Source: Chloroflexota bacterium (GTDB taxonomy: Bacteria > Chloroflexota > Anaerolineae > UBA1429). From it: 6,734 bases of DNA. Under the pieces are notes generated by a model. It was not told the DNA's origin. It ran no database searches and was given only the letters and a program-made list of their open reading frames with translations. Position numbers and translations under genes: made by a program. Below, in pieces: positions 1 to 5,712 of the stretch (the stretch's first letter is position 1; every line of letters begins with the position of its first letter). The stretch covers positions 1-6,734 of the forward strand of contig JAAZBQ010000103.1 of NCBI GenBank assembly GCA_012513725.1, given 5' to 3'.

Positions 1-10
1 GAAGGCGCAT

Positions 11-185
11 CTACCACAGATGGCACGGATAGACGGATGGAACGGATCGAAGAGGATGCCGTATCGGGGATGTGGGCTCCTGGCCGGTCCGCGAGGTGAG
101 GTAGGCCTTGCTCGCCGTGCTGCACGGCAACTCTCTGGCCCGTTCACCGTCCGCTTCATCTGTCTATCCGTGGCATCCGTGGTAG
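11..185. repeat. Long imperfect inverted repeat downstream of the MgtC-family gene
   Basis: Bases 11-39 and 157-185 are inverted copies of each other, 29 nt long with 26 matches, separated by 117 nt. Weaker similarity continues a few bases inward. Each arm is built from short GGAT/AGAT words about 8-10 nt apart (AGAT at 17, GGAT at 27, 35 and 44). The inner arm ends 4 nt from the stop codon of the minus-strand gene, so its mRNA would run straight into this structure. A small perfect hairpin (GCCGTG-CTG-CACGGC, 114-128) lies in the loop. There is no U-tract, so it is not a classical intrinsic terminator, though it could protect the 3' end or weakly terminate. It may instead be a small palindromic mobile repeat. 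The rest of 1-189 shows no gene I can support. Confidence 0.75.
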
Positions 186-189
186 AACC

Positions 190-705
190 TCACTCCTCCG
201 GCGCGTTCGGAGGGGCGGGCTCTTCCTGGGGCGGTGCCTCGTCCGTTTCGGCTTTTTTAGCGTTCTTTTTCTTCTTTTTCTCTCTGGCGAACAGGCGCCG
301 CTCAAAGAGGTCGAGCCAGTGTAGTGTGAACACCACCGCCAGCGAGCCCACGGCGCCCAGGCCGTACATTCCCAGGCCCAGGGCGAGCCCCACGGCGGCT
401 GCCGCCCAGATGGAGGCGGCCGTCGTCAGCCAGCGTACCTCGCCCCGGGTCTGGTAGATGATGCCGGCGCCGAGAAAGCCGACCCCTTGGGCGATGGCGG
501 CCATGGCGCGCACCGCGTCGATCGGCTCTCCGGCCGCCTCGGCAGCCATCTCGCCGGACACCACAAAGAGCGCGGCGCCCAGCGCGACGATGATATGCGT
601 GCGGAACCCGGCCGGCTTGCCCTGCGCCTCGCGCTCCCAGCCGATGATGGCGCCCATCACCATGGCGCCCAGCACCCGCAACGCACCTTCCCACCAAGTG
701 AGCAT
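190..705 (-). CDS. MgtC/SapB-family membrane protein, short form
   Basis: This encodes a 171-residue integral membrane protein of the MgtC/SapB family. The family signature is clear: a first membrane helix ending in GxxxGxERE (about residues 18-26), KPAGFRTH (30-37) leading into the second helix, GVGFLGAGIIY (74-84), and LTTAASIWAAAAVG (93-106) followed by one or two more helices to about residue 133. Family members are linked to magnesium limitation, acid tolerance and, in pathogens, survival in macrophages; the biochemical activity of environmental homologues is unsettled. The C-terminal ACT-like domain of true MgtC is absent. Instead there is a cytoplasmic-type tail with five consecutive lysines (143-147) and then a Pro/Glu-rich end. 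A GTG lies directly before the chosen ATG (708-706); ATG at 705 is preferred because the GGGG at 716-713 is better spaced for it. The gene diverges from the signalling operon and has its own candidate promoter, so a functional link is not implied. Confidence 0.9.
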   Translation of the reverse strand: MLTWWEGALRVLGAMVMGAIIGWEREAQGKPAGFRTHIIVALGAALFVVSGEMAAEAAGEPIDAVRAMAAIAQGVGFLGAGIIYQTRGEVRWLTTAASIWAAAAVGLALGLGMYGLGAVGSLAVVFTLHWLDLFERRLFAREKKKKKNAKKAETDEAPPQEEPAPPNAPEE

Positions 706-738
706 CACGTAACCCCAGATCCACCGAATCGATACCTA

Positions 739-767
739 AGGATAGCACGCCGGCGGCGCAGGCACAA
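739..767 (-). promoter_or_regulatory. Candidate sigma-70-type promoter for the MgtC-family gene
   Basis: On the minus strand, TTGTGC (767-762) is followed after 17 nt by TATCCT (744-739). Transcription would start near base 732, giving a leader of about 27 nt before the ATG at 705. The boxes are partial matches to the consensus, so this is a prediction from spacing and position only. The palindromic repeats begin about 19 nt upstream of the -35 box. Confidence 0.45.
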
Positions 768-785
768 CCCGAGGCCTCGCGCCCC

Positions 786-818
786 CCTTCCCGGAAGGTG
801 CCTTGCCTTCCGGGAAGG
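786..818. repeat. Paired GGAAGG palindromes, left set
   Basis: Two 13-nt palindromes, CCTTCCCGGAAGG (786-798) and CCTTCCGGGAAGG (806-818), are separated by 7 nt. They can also pair with each other as one hairpin with a 12-bp stem (787-798 with 806-817). The same arrangement with different centres recurs at 1058-1089, and both sets precede a long palindrome. No T-run follows, so a terminator is not supported. They could be a dimeric protein-binding site or the end structure of a palindromic repeat element. Confidence 0.8.
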
Positions 819-837
819 TCCCGGCGTCTCTGCCGAG

Positions 838-935
838 CCCCTGCGGACAGATGCGGACAAACGTGCCGGTTAGTTCTGCAGTTTTGGCTCCCCTGGCAGA
901 TAACCGGCAGGACTGTCCGCATCTGTCCGCAGGGG
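838..935. repeat. Long palindromic repeat, copy 1
   Basis: Two 35-nt arms (838-872 and 901-935) are inverted copies with 32 matches, the outer 22 nt being perfect, around a 28-nt loop. Each arm contains the heptamer GCGGACA twice, 3 nt apart, and then a CGTGCCGGTT- or CCTGCCGGTT-like segment. As single-stranded DNA or RNA it would form a strong cruciform or hairpin of about 98 nt. It encodes nothing plausible. A second copy at 1093-1184 matches it when reverse-complemented, including the loop, so this is a real repeat family and not a chance palindrome. It resembles REP- or MITE-type intergenic elements, but I do not recognise a named family. Confidence 0.85.
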
Positions 936-966
936 CAGTGTGGTGGACGGACGAAAGGGCGCGGAC

Positions 967-1040
967 GCTCGCGGACAGACGTGCCGGTTGTCTTTGGCGT
1001 CTGCGCGTTGGGAGTGCTGACTGGCGAATCTGGTCGCAGG
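967..1040. repeat. Degenerate copy of the long palindromic repeat
   Basis: GCGGACAGACGTGCCGGTT at 971-989 matches the left arm of copy 1 with about 10 nt deleted after GCGGACAG. At the other side, AATCTGGTCGCAGG (1027-1040) resembles the right-arm end ATCTGTCCGCAGG, and the GGGGAGTGG that follows matches bases just outside copy 1. The middle is shorter and poorly conserved. It is best read as a decayed third copy between the two intact ones; the boundaries are approximate. Confidence 0.5.
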
Positions 1041-1057
1041 GGGAGTGGTTACCGGAA

Positions 1058-1089
1058 CCTTCCTGGAAGGAAAGAACCTTCAGGGAAGG
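1058..1089. repeat. Paired GGAAGG palindromes, right set
   Basis: CCTTCCTGGAAGG (1058-1070) and CCTTCAGGGAAGG (1077-1089) are separated by 6 nt. This repeats the 786-818 arrangement: CCTTC, three variable bases, GAAGG, a short spacer, and the same again. The four sites differ mainly in the central bases while keeping the CCTTC/GAAGG half-sites, as expected if the half-sites matter for protein binding or folding. The set lies 3 nt before the second long palindrome. Confidence 0.75.
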
Positions 1090-1092
1090 GGA

Positions 1093-1184
1093 GCGCGGAC
1101 AGATGCGGACGTTCCTGCCGGCTATCCCCCGGAAAAAGCGGAACTGCGGAATCAACCGGCACGTTTGTCCGCATCTGTCCGCGC
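1093..1184. repeat. Long palindromic repeat, copy 2, inverted core
   Basis: The outer 18 nt of the arms (1093-1110 and 1167-1184) are a perfect inverted repeat, GCGCGGACAGATGCGGAC and its complement. The inner arm segments (1111-1123 and 1154-1166) match at 8 of 13 positions. Reverse-complementing this copy aligns it with copy 1 along its whole length: AAACGTGCCGGTT, the GCAGTT in the loop and GCCGGCAGGA all fall in the same order. Its right end is 18 nt from the -35 box of the kinase promoter, so it could influence that promoter or act as a barrier between the two divergent units. Confidence 0.85.
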
Positions 1185-1202
1185 GGCTGGCGTGGGCGCC
1201 TG

Positions 1203-1232
1203 TTGCCAGCCAAGGGCCGAGAGGCGTACAAT
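1203..1232 (+). promoter_or_regulatory. Candidate sigma-70-type promoter of the kinase operon
   Basis: TTGCCA (1203-1208) and TACAAT (1227-1232) are 18 nt apart, a good match to the sigma-70 consensus in an otherwise GC-rich stretch. The start would be near base 1239. The -35 box lies in the right arm of a 7-bp inverted repeat (GGCTGGC at 1185-1191, GCCAGCC at 1205-1211), which could be an operator. The placement argues against using the in-frame ATGs at 1231 and 1234 as translation starts, since they would fall in or just after the -10 box. Confidence 0.55.
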
Positions 1233-1239
1233 GATGAGG

Positions 1240-1380
1240 TCGACGGGCAAACCACCGGGTGTGCCGCTACCCGCCCCCTTGGCGCAACCCAACCCCTCCT
1301 CCCAGCGTAGTTCATCTGAAGGGTACGGCGCGCCCCATGGTCGCGCCCGCATGCGAACCATTGGGGATGGTACACCGCGC
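1240..1380 (+). other. Putative leader of the kinase operon
   Basis: If transcription starts near 1239 and translation at 1381, this is an untranslated leader of about 140 nt. The kinase frame is open through it, but third-position GC is lower than in the gene and the translation shows no domain. A short hairpin (ACCAT at 1357-1361 with ATGGT at 1367-1371) overlaps the only purine-rich Shine-Dalgarno candidate, GGGGATGG (1363-1370). I see no known riboswitch. Confidence 0.3.
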
Positions 1381-2943
1381 ATGGATACGAGAACGCTGGC
1401 TCCCGGCACCGTGCTCAAGAACCGCTATCGGGTCAAGCGCCTGGTGGCGGGCGGCGGCATGGCCTACGTATACGAGGTGGAGGAGGTCCTGCCCGACGGC
1501 TCCCGGCGTACCTGGGCGCTCAAGGAACTGCGCTCCGACTCGGAATCCACCGGCACGCTGGAGGAGGCCCGCAGCCTGTTTGAGCAGGAGGCCAACATCC
1601 TCGTCCGGCTGGACCACCCGAACCTGCCCAAGGTGGTGGCGTACTTTCAGGAGGATGGCCGGTCGTACCTGGTGATGGAGTTCATCCACGGGGAGTCGCT
1701 CGAGCGGCGCCTGCAGAACGCCAACGCGCCGCTCCTGGAGAACCAGGTGCTCGACTGGGCGGTGCAGGTGTGCGAGGTCCTCTCGTACCTGCATTCGCGG
1801 CCGCAGCCGGTGATCTTTCGCGATCTCAAGCCGTCCAACATCATGGCCACGGCCGATGGCAGCATCAAGCTGATCGACTTTGGCATCGCCCGCACGTACA
1901 AGGCGGGGCAGCGCAAGGACACCGTGAGCATGGGGTCGGAGAACTATGCCGCCCCCGAGCAGTGGGGCGAGGCGCAGAGCGACCCCCGCGCCGACCTATA
2001 CGGCCTGGGCGCCACGATGTACCATCTGCTGGCCAACGTGCCGCCGCTGCCGGCCTTTGTGCCGTCGGAGCGGGTGCCGGTGCAGCAGTACAACCCGGCG
2101 GTGAGCGATCGCACGGCGGCCTTGATCGAGCGGGCCATGGCGCCGGACCGGGAGCAGCGCTACGCCAGCGCGGACGAGATGCGCGCGGCGCTCCTAGAGT
2201 GCATGTCGTGGCGCGAGCGGCGCCGGGCCGAGGCGCGGGCGGCGGCCCACCGGCAGGCCCGCGAAGGGCCGGCGCGGCCCGCCAGCCGGCCGCCGGCGGC
2301 GTCGCCGACGCCAACGCAGACGCCGTCTGCGTCGCGGACGCCGTCTGCGGCGCCGAACCGGCCGGCCGAGCGCCCTTCCGTGGCGCCACAACCTGCCCCG
2401 GAGGCGGCGTCTGCGGCGGAACCCTTTGGGGCCACGGTCGAGGAGGCCCCGCCTGCCGCAGCGGCCACGCCCTCCCCGCCGCCCGCCACGCCACGCCGGT
2501 TGGCCCGGCCGACCGGCGAGCGTTTCTGCCCGAACTGCGGGGCCAGCAACCGGCCTGGGGCGCGCTTTTGCGGGCGCTGCGGCCAGCGGCTGGTGGGAGA
2601 GCCCTACGGGGTGCTGGTGCTGGTGGAGCCCGCGCCGGCCCGCTGGGAGTATCCCCTGCGCCGCAACGTGGCGCTCCTCGGCCGCCGGGGGGGCAGCCTC
2701 CCCGTGGACCTGGATATAGGGTACTATGATCCGGAAGGGTATGTGTCGCGCAACCACGCGCGCATCACGTCGCACCGGGGGAGCCATCACGTCATCGACC
2801 TGGGCAGCGCGAACGGCACCTATGTGAATGGCGAGCGCCTCACGCCGCGGCGTCCGAGGCTGCTGGCGCCGGGCGATCGCATCCGCGTGGGGCAGATCGT
2901 CCTATCGTTCGTGCTCCGTGAGGACCCACTCGAGGGAGTCTGA
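1381..2943 (+). CDS. Ser/Thr protein kinase with zinc ribbon and FHA domain
   Basis: This 520-residue cytoplasmic protein would phosphorylate Ser/Thr residues. The kinase domain (about 16-276) has the ATP lysine K48 (WALKEL), the probable helix-C glutamate E70, the catalytic loop FRDLKPSN with D148 and N153, DFG (166-168) and an APE motif (191-193). T181, S183 and S186 lie in the activation segment. Two features are atypical: the glycine loop reads AGGGMA (23-28), so the first and third glycines of GxGxxG are alanines, and HRD is FRD (146-148). A basic helix and an Ala/Pro-rich linker (about 283-378) lead to a four-cysteine zinc ribbon (C383, C386, C397, C400) and an FHA domain (about 410-515) with GRR, SRNH (456-459) and SANGTYVNG. 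FHA domains bind phosphothreonine. No membrane helix or PASTA repeat is seen. The start at 1381 gives a usual kinase N-terminus; in-frame ATGs at 1231, 1234 and 1351 are alternatives, and 1231/1234 have a good AGAGG upstream. It is the first gene of the operon. Confidence 0.93.
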   Translation: MDTRTLAPGTVLKNRYRVKRLVAGGGMAYVYEVEEVLPDGSRRTWALKELRSDSESTGTLEEARSLFEQEANILVRLDHPNLPKVVAYFQEDGRSYLVMEFIHGESLERRLQNANAPLLENQVLDWAVQVCEVLSYLHSRPQPVIFRDLKPSNIMATADGSIKLIDFGIARTYKAGQRKDTVSMGSENYAAPEQWGEAQSDPRADLYGLGATMYHLLANVPPLPAFVPSERVPVQQYNPAVSDRTAALIERAMAPDREQRYASADEMRAALLECMSWRERRRAEARAAAHRQAREGPARPASRPPAASPTPTQTPSASRTPSAAPNRPAERPSVAPQPAPEAASAAEPFGATVEEAPPAAAATPSPPPATPRRLARPTGERFCPNCGASNRPGARFCGRCGQRLVGEPYGVLVLVEPAPARWEYPLRRNVALLGRRGGSLPVDLDIGYYDPEGYVSRNHARITSHRGSHHVIDLGSANGTYVNGERLTPRRPRLLAPGDRIRVGQIVLSFVLREDPLEGV

Positions 2944-2950
2944 GCCAATG
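2932..2950 (+). promoter_or_regulatory. Ribosome binding site and coupling junction, kinase to phosphatase
   Basis: GAGGGAG (2932-2938) lies inside the last codons of the kinase gene, 9 nt before the ATG at 2948. The kinase TGA (2941-2943) is only 4 nt upstream of that ATG. This arrangement favours translational coupling and fixes the phosphatase start; it also places the first zinc-ribbon cysteine at residue 3. Confidence 0.75.
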
Positions 2951-4408
2951 AGATGTCCGACCTGTGGGCAAGAGAACCGCAGCGGGGCCACCTACTGCGC
3001 CAACTGCGGCGCCAGCCTGCCGAGGCCCGAGCCGTTTGATCTCCATGAGGAGGCGCAGGGCGCCGCCGAAACCCCGCCGGAGCCGCCCGATCTATCCCTC
3101 GGGATCCCGACGGTCAAACTGGAGCGGCCCGATCGAGGCGATCGGCCCGATCGCTTCGATCGGCCCGACCGCGAGCCGGAGGATGCTGAGCCCGTGACGG
3201 TCGAGGCGGAGGCCGAGGGGGCTGCCGGGGAGGTCGCCGAGGAGCCCGTCGAGGCGCCGCCGGCGGAGGGCCCCCTCCCCGTGGGTTACCTGATCGGCGG
3301 GCGCTTTGAGGTGGCCGACGTGGTGGAGGCCTCCCCCGAGCGCAACGTGTATCGCGCCCGTGACTGGGGGCGGTGCGCGGCCTGTGGATACGACGACAAT
3401 GCCAAGGGCGACCGCTTCTGCCTCGATTGCGGCGCGGCCCTGGATACCCCGCAGTGGGCCACCGTCGTCGAGCACCCCCATCGCACGCCGAACGCTTACG
3501 ACGTCAGCCTGACCGAGGCCGGCCGCGAGTACCTGGTGGCCTACGAGCCCCAGGAAACTACTGCATCCGGTCCCGAGCCTGCCGGCGCCGGCCCGCGCCT
3601 CGCGCTACGCTGGGGCTTGGCCACCGACGCCGGGCTCGAGCGCGACCACAACGAGGACTATGCCGAGTGCTGGACCTTTTCCCAGGCCACGGGCCCGCAG
3701 ACGGGGCTGTTCATCGTGGCCGATGGCCTCGGCGGGCAGGATGCCGGTGAGGTGGCCAGCAAGATGGCTACCCTGGCCACGTGGGAGGTCCTACGGGAGC
3801 GCATCTGGCAGCGCGTGATCGGCGGCGAGACGCCGGACCAGGACGAGGTGCGCCAGGCGCTTTTGGATGCGGTCGGCGAGGCGAATCGGACGGTGTACGA
3901 GGCCCGCTTGCAGGCCCGCAACGACATGTCCACCACCATCACCCTGGCCCTGGTCGTTGACGAGCACGCCTACATCGCCAACGTCGGCGATAGCCGCACG
4001 TACCTGTTCAACTCCGAGGGGCTGCGCACCATCACCAAGGACCACTCCCTCGTCCAGCGGATGGTGGATACCGGCCAGATCCAGCCGTCGCAGGTGTACA
4101 GCCACCCGCAGCGTAACCTGGTCTACAACACCATCGGCGACCGGGCCGAGGTGAACGTCGACGTCTTTGCCCACGACCTGGAGCCGGAGGATCGGTTGCT
4201 CCTGTGCAGTGATGGGCTCTGGGAGATGGTGCGAGACGAGGGGATCGAGGAAGCGTTGATGGCCGAGTCCGATCCGCAGCGGGCCTGCGATCGCCTGGTG
4301 CGCCACGCGAACCTTGCCGGCGGCGAAGACAACATCTCGGTCATCATCGTCCAGGCGCTCGGCCGTGATGGGGCGCCGCAGGCGGCCCGACCGGCGTCCG
4401 GAGGGTAA
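2948..4408 (+). CDS. PP2C-family Ser/Thr phosphatase with two zinc ribbons and a kinase N-lobe remnant
   Basis: This 486-residue protein would remove phosphate from Ser/Thr, most simply from the kinase or its targets. The PP2C domain (about 218-472) keeps the metal ligands: E236/D237 in RDHNED, D259 in DGLGG, D422 in SDGLW and D461 in GEDN, plus GDSR (347-350). The N-terminus is a zinc ribbon (C3, C6, C17, C20), then an acidic, Pro-rich linker containing RPDRGDRPDRFDRPDRE (60-76). Residues 112-201 resemble a protein-kinase N-lobe: GGRFEV and NVYRARD (117-139) align without gaps to the kinase upstream, and GREYLV (192-197) aligns to its GRSYLV hinge strand. A second zinc ribbon (C143, C146, C158, C161) replaces the catalytic-lysine and helix-C region, so this part cannot phosphorylate and is probably a binding module. 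The gene starts 4 nt after the kinase stop. It could be a regulatory phosphatase, but the intact ligands argue for activity. Confidence 0.93.
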   Translation: MRCPTCGQENRSGATYCANCGASLPRPEPFDLHEEAQGAAETPPEPPDLSLGIPTVKLERPDRGDRPDRFDRPDREPEDAEPVTVEAEAEGAAGEVAEEPVEAPPAEGPLPVGYLIGGRFEVADVVEASPERNVYRARDWGRCAACGYDDNAKGDRFCLDCGAALDTPQWATVVEHPHRTPNAYDVSLTEAGREYLVAYEPQETTASGPEPAGAGPRLALRWGLATDAGLERDHNEDYAECWTFSQATGPQTGLFIVADGLGGQDAGEVASKMATLATWEVLRERIWQRVIGGETPDQDEVRQALLDAVGEANRTVYEARLQARNDMSTTITLALVVDEHAYIANVGDSRTYLFNSEGLRTITKDHSLVQRMVDTGQIQPSQVYSHPQRNLVYNTIGDRAEVNVDVFAHDLEPEDRLLLCSDGLWEMVRDEGIEEALMAESDPQRACDRLVRHANLAGGEDNISVIIVQALGRDGAPQAARPASGG

Positions 4409-4410
4409 CG

Positions 4411-4420
4411 AGGAGAGGAG
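4411..4420 (+). promoter_or_regulatory. Double Shine-Dalgarno before the vWA gene
   Basis: AGGAGAGGAG contains two overlapping Shine-Dalgarno cores, ending 10 and 5 nt before the ATG at 4426. It is the strongest ribosome binding site in the operon and suggests the vWA protein is made at a higher level than the kinase and phosphatase. Confidence 0.7.
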
Positions 4421-4425
4421 ACGCT

Positions 4426-5688
4426 ATGGCGAACGAGCTGAACCTGACCGTCACGCTAAACAAACCCAGTGTGCCGGTGACGAGCACACAGCAACTCATC
4501 TACTTGCTGATCGAAACCAAGCCCAACGAGGTGATCTCGCGGACGCGGATGCCCATGAACCTGGGCTTTGTGCTCGACCGCTCCGGCTCGATGAAGGGCG
4601 ACAAGATCAAGCGCCTCAAGGAGGCCATGAGCCTGGCCGTCGGCCGGCTGAACCCGGATGACCGGGTGTCGGTGACCATCTTTAACGACTCGGCCCGCGT
4701 GGTGGCCCGGAACGACACGCTATCGAAGCAGCGCAACCTTGAGGATCAGATCCGGCGCCTGCAGGCCGGCGGCGGCACCCAGATGTCCCGGGGCATGAGC
4801 CTGGGCCTGCGCGAGGTGTACCGCCACTGGAACGAGGGCTGGGCGAACCAACTGATCCTGCTGACCGACGGCCAGACCTACGGCGACGAGGCCCAATGCC
4901 TCAAGCTGGCCAAGGAGGCCGGCGAGCACCACATCGCGATCCAGGCGCTGGGGCTGGGCGACGAGTGGAACGAGTCGCTCTTGGACCAGGTGGGCTCCTT
5001 GAGCGGCGGCGATGCGGACCTCATCGAGTCGGCCGACGAGGTGGTGCCCCTCTTTACCCAGACGGTGGAGCGTTCGCAGCAGGCCGTGGTCCGCGATGCG
5101 GCGATGACCCTGCGCCTCGTCTCCGACGTGACCCCGCGACAGGTGTGGCAGGTGACGCCGGTGATCTCTAACCTCGGCTACCAGCCCCTGGGCGAGCACG
5201 ACGTGCAGGTGAGCCTCGGCGATGTAGACGCCGTCGAGGGCAAGGCCGTCCTCGTGGAGCTCCTGATCCCACCGCGGCGGGCCGGGCGCTACCGGGTGGC
5301 CCAGGCCGAGGTGCGCGGCGAGATCCCGGCGCAGCAGACCAGCGGCACCAGCGTACGCCAGGACGTCGTCCTGGACTATACCCAGGATGCGGCCCAGGCC
5401 AATCGGTACGACTCCCGGGTGATGAACATCGTGGAAAAGGTGACCGTCTACCGGCTCCAGACCCGGGCGCTGGAAGAGGCCCGCATGGGAGACGTGGCGG
5501 GCGCCACCCGCAAGCTGCGCGCGGCGGCCACGCGACTGCTGGAGCTCGGCGAGCCGCAACTGGCCGAGGCGGCGCAGGAAGAGGCGTCGAACCTTGAGCA
5601 GAGTGGGCAGATGACGTCGATGGGCACCAAAAAGCTGCGCTACCAGACGCGCAAACTCACCCAGCGACTGCCCGAGCTGCCCGAATAG
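4426..5688 (+). CDS. vWA-domain protein with intact MIDAS and helical C-terminus
   Basis: This 420-residue protein has a von Willebrand factor A domain (about 44-212), a fold that binds a divalent metal and mediates protein-protein contacts. The MIDAS is complete: DRSGS (D51, S53, S55), T118 in GGGTQM and D148 in LLTDG. Before it is a strand-rich start, and after it a probable beta-sandwich (about 222-322) and an alpha-helical tail (about 325-412) rich in Ala, Leu, Glu and Arg. There is no signal peptide, membrane helix or zinc ribbon; it is the only protein of the operon without a ribbon, so it may be the partner the others act on. It resembles the cytoplasmic vWA proteins with a C-terminal extension, often named as Ca-activated chloride channel homologues, more than the short TerY type. 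The name does not show channel activity. It starts 17 nt after the phosphatase stop, with a strong ribosome binding site. Confidence 0.9.
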   Translation: MANELNLTVTLNKPSVPVTSTQQLIYLLIETKPNEVISRTRMPMNLGFVLDRSGSMKGDKIKRLKEAMSLAVGRLNPDDRVSVTIFNDSARVVARNDTLSKQRNLEDQIRRLQAGGGTQMSRGMSLGLREVYRHWNEGWANQLILLTDGQTYGDEAQCLKLAKEAGEHHIAIQALGLGDEWNESLLDQVGSLSGGDADLIESADEVVPLFTQTVERSQQAVVRDAAMTLRLVSDVTPRQVWQVTPVISNLGYQPLGEHDVQVSLGDVDAVEGKAVLVELLIPPRRAGRYRVAQAEVRGEIPAQQTSGTSVRQDVVLDYTQDAAQANRYDSRVMNIVEKVTVYRLQTRALEEARMGDVAGATRKLRAAATRLLELGEPQLAEAAQEEASNLEQSGQMTSMGTKKLRYQTRKLTQRLPELPE

Positions 5689-5700
5689 GTCAGAGCAGAG

Positions 5701-5706
5701 AAGGAG
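5701..5706 (+). promoter_or_regulatory. Shine-Dalgarno of the zinc-ribbon/FHA gene
   Basis: AAGGAG lies 6 nt before the ATG at 5713, in the 24-nt gap after the vWA stop. It identifies the start of the last gene, whose stop codon is outside the window. No terminator or promoter is seen in the gap. Confidence 0.75.
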
Positions 5707-5712
5707 CAAACC

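Noticed and set aside
20..457. Plus-strand open frame overlapping the 3' part of the MgtC-family gene
   Set aside because: It runs across the inverted repeat and then antisense to conserved membrane helices; its poly-Phe stretch is just the complement of the lysine tract.
786..818. Possible intrinsic terminator between the divergent genes
   Set aside because: The hairpin is strong, but no T-run follows on either strand, and it lies upstream of both genes, where no transcript needs to end.
838..1184. Possible CRISPR array
   Set aside because: Copies are few, palindromic over about 95 nt, unequally spaced and in mixed orientation, and there are no uniform spacers or cas genes.
736..1310. Several open frames through the intergenic palindromes on both strands
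   Set aside because: They translate the repeat arms (repeated CGQMRT- or DADKRAG-like strings) and share no protein family. Openness follows from lack of TA-rich stops in GC-rich DNA.
1770..2729. Open frame of 319 codons on the plus strand inside the kinase gene
   Set aside because: It is a +2 frame shadow with an Arg/Gly/Ala-rich translation; the kinase, zinc-ribbon and FHA motifs lie in the other frame across the same bases.
4720..5709. Open frame of 329 codons on the minus strand opposite the vWA gene
   Set aside because: It is the antisense of a gene with a clear vWA MIDAS and strong ribosome binding site. Its translation is rich in Leu, Gly, His and Arg with no recognisable domain, as expected from a GC-rich shadow.
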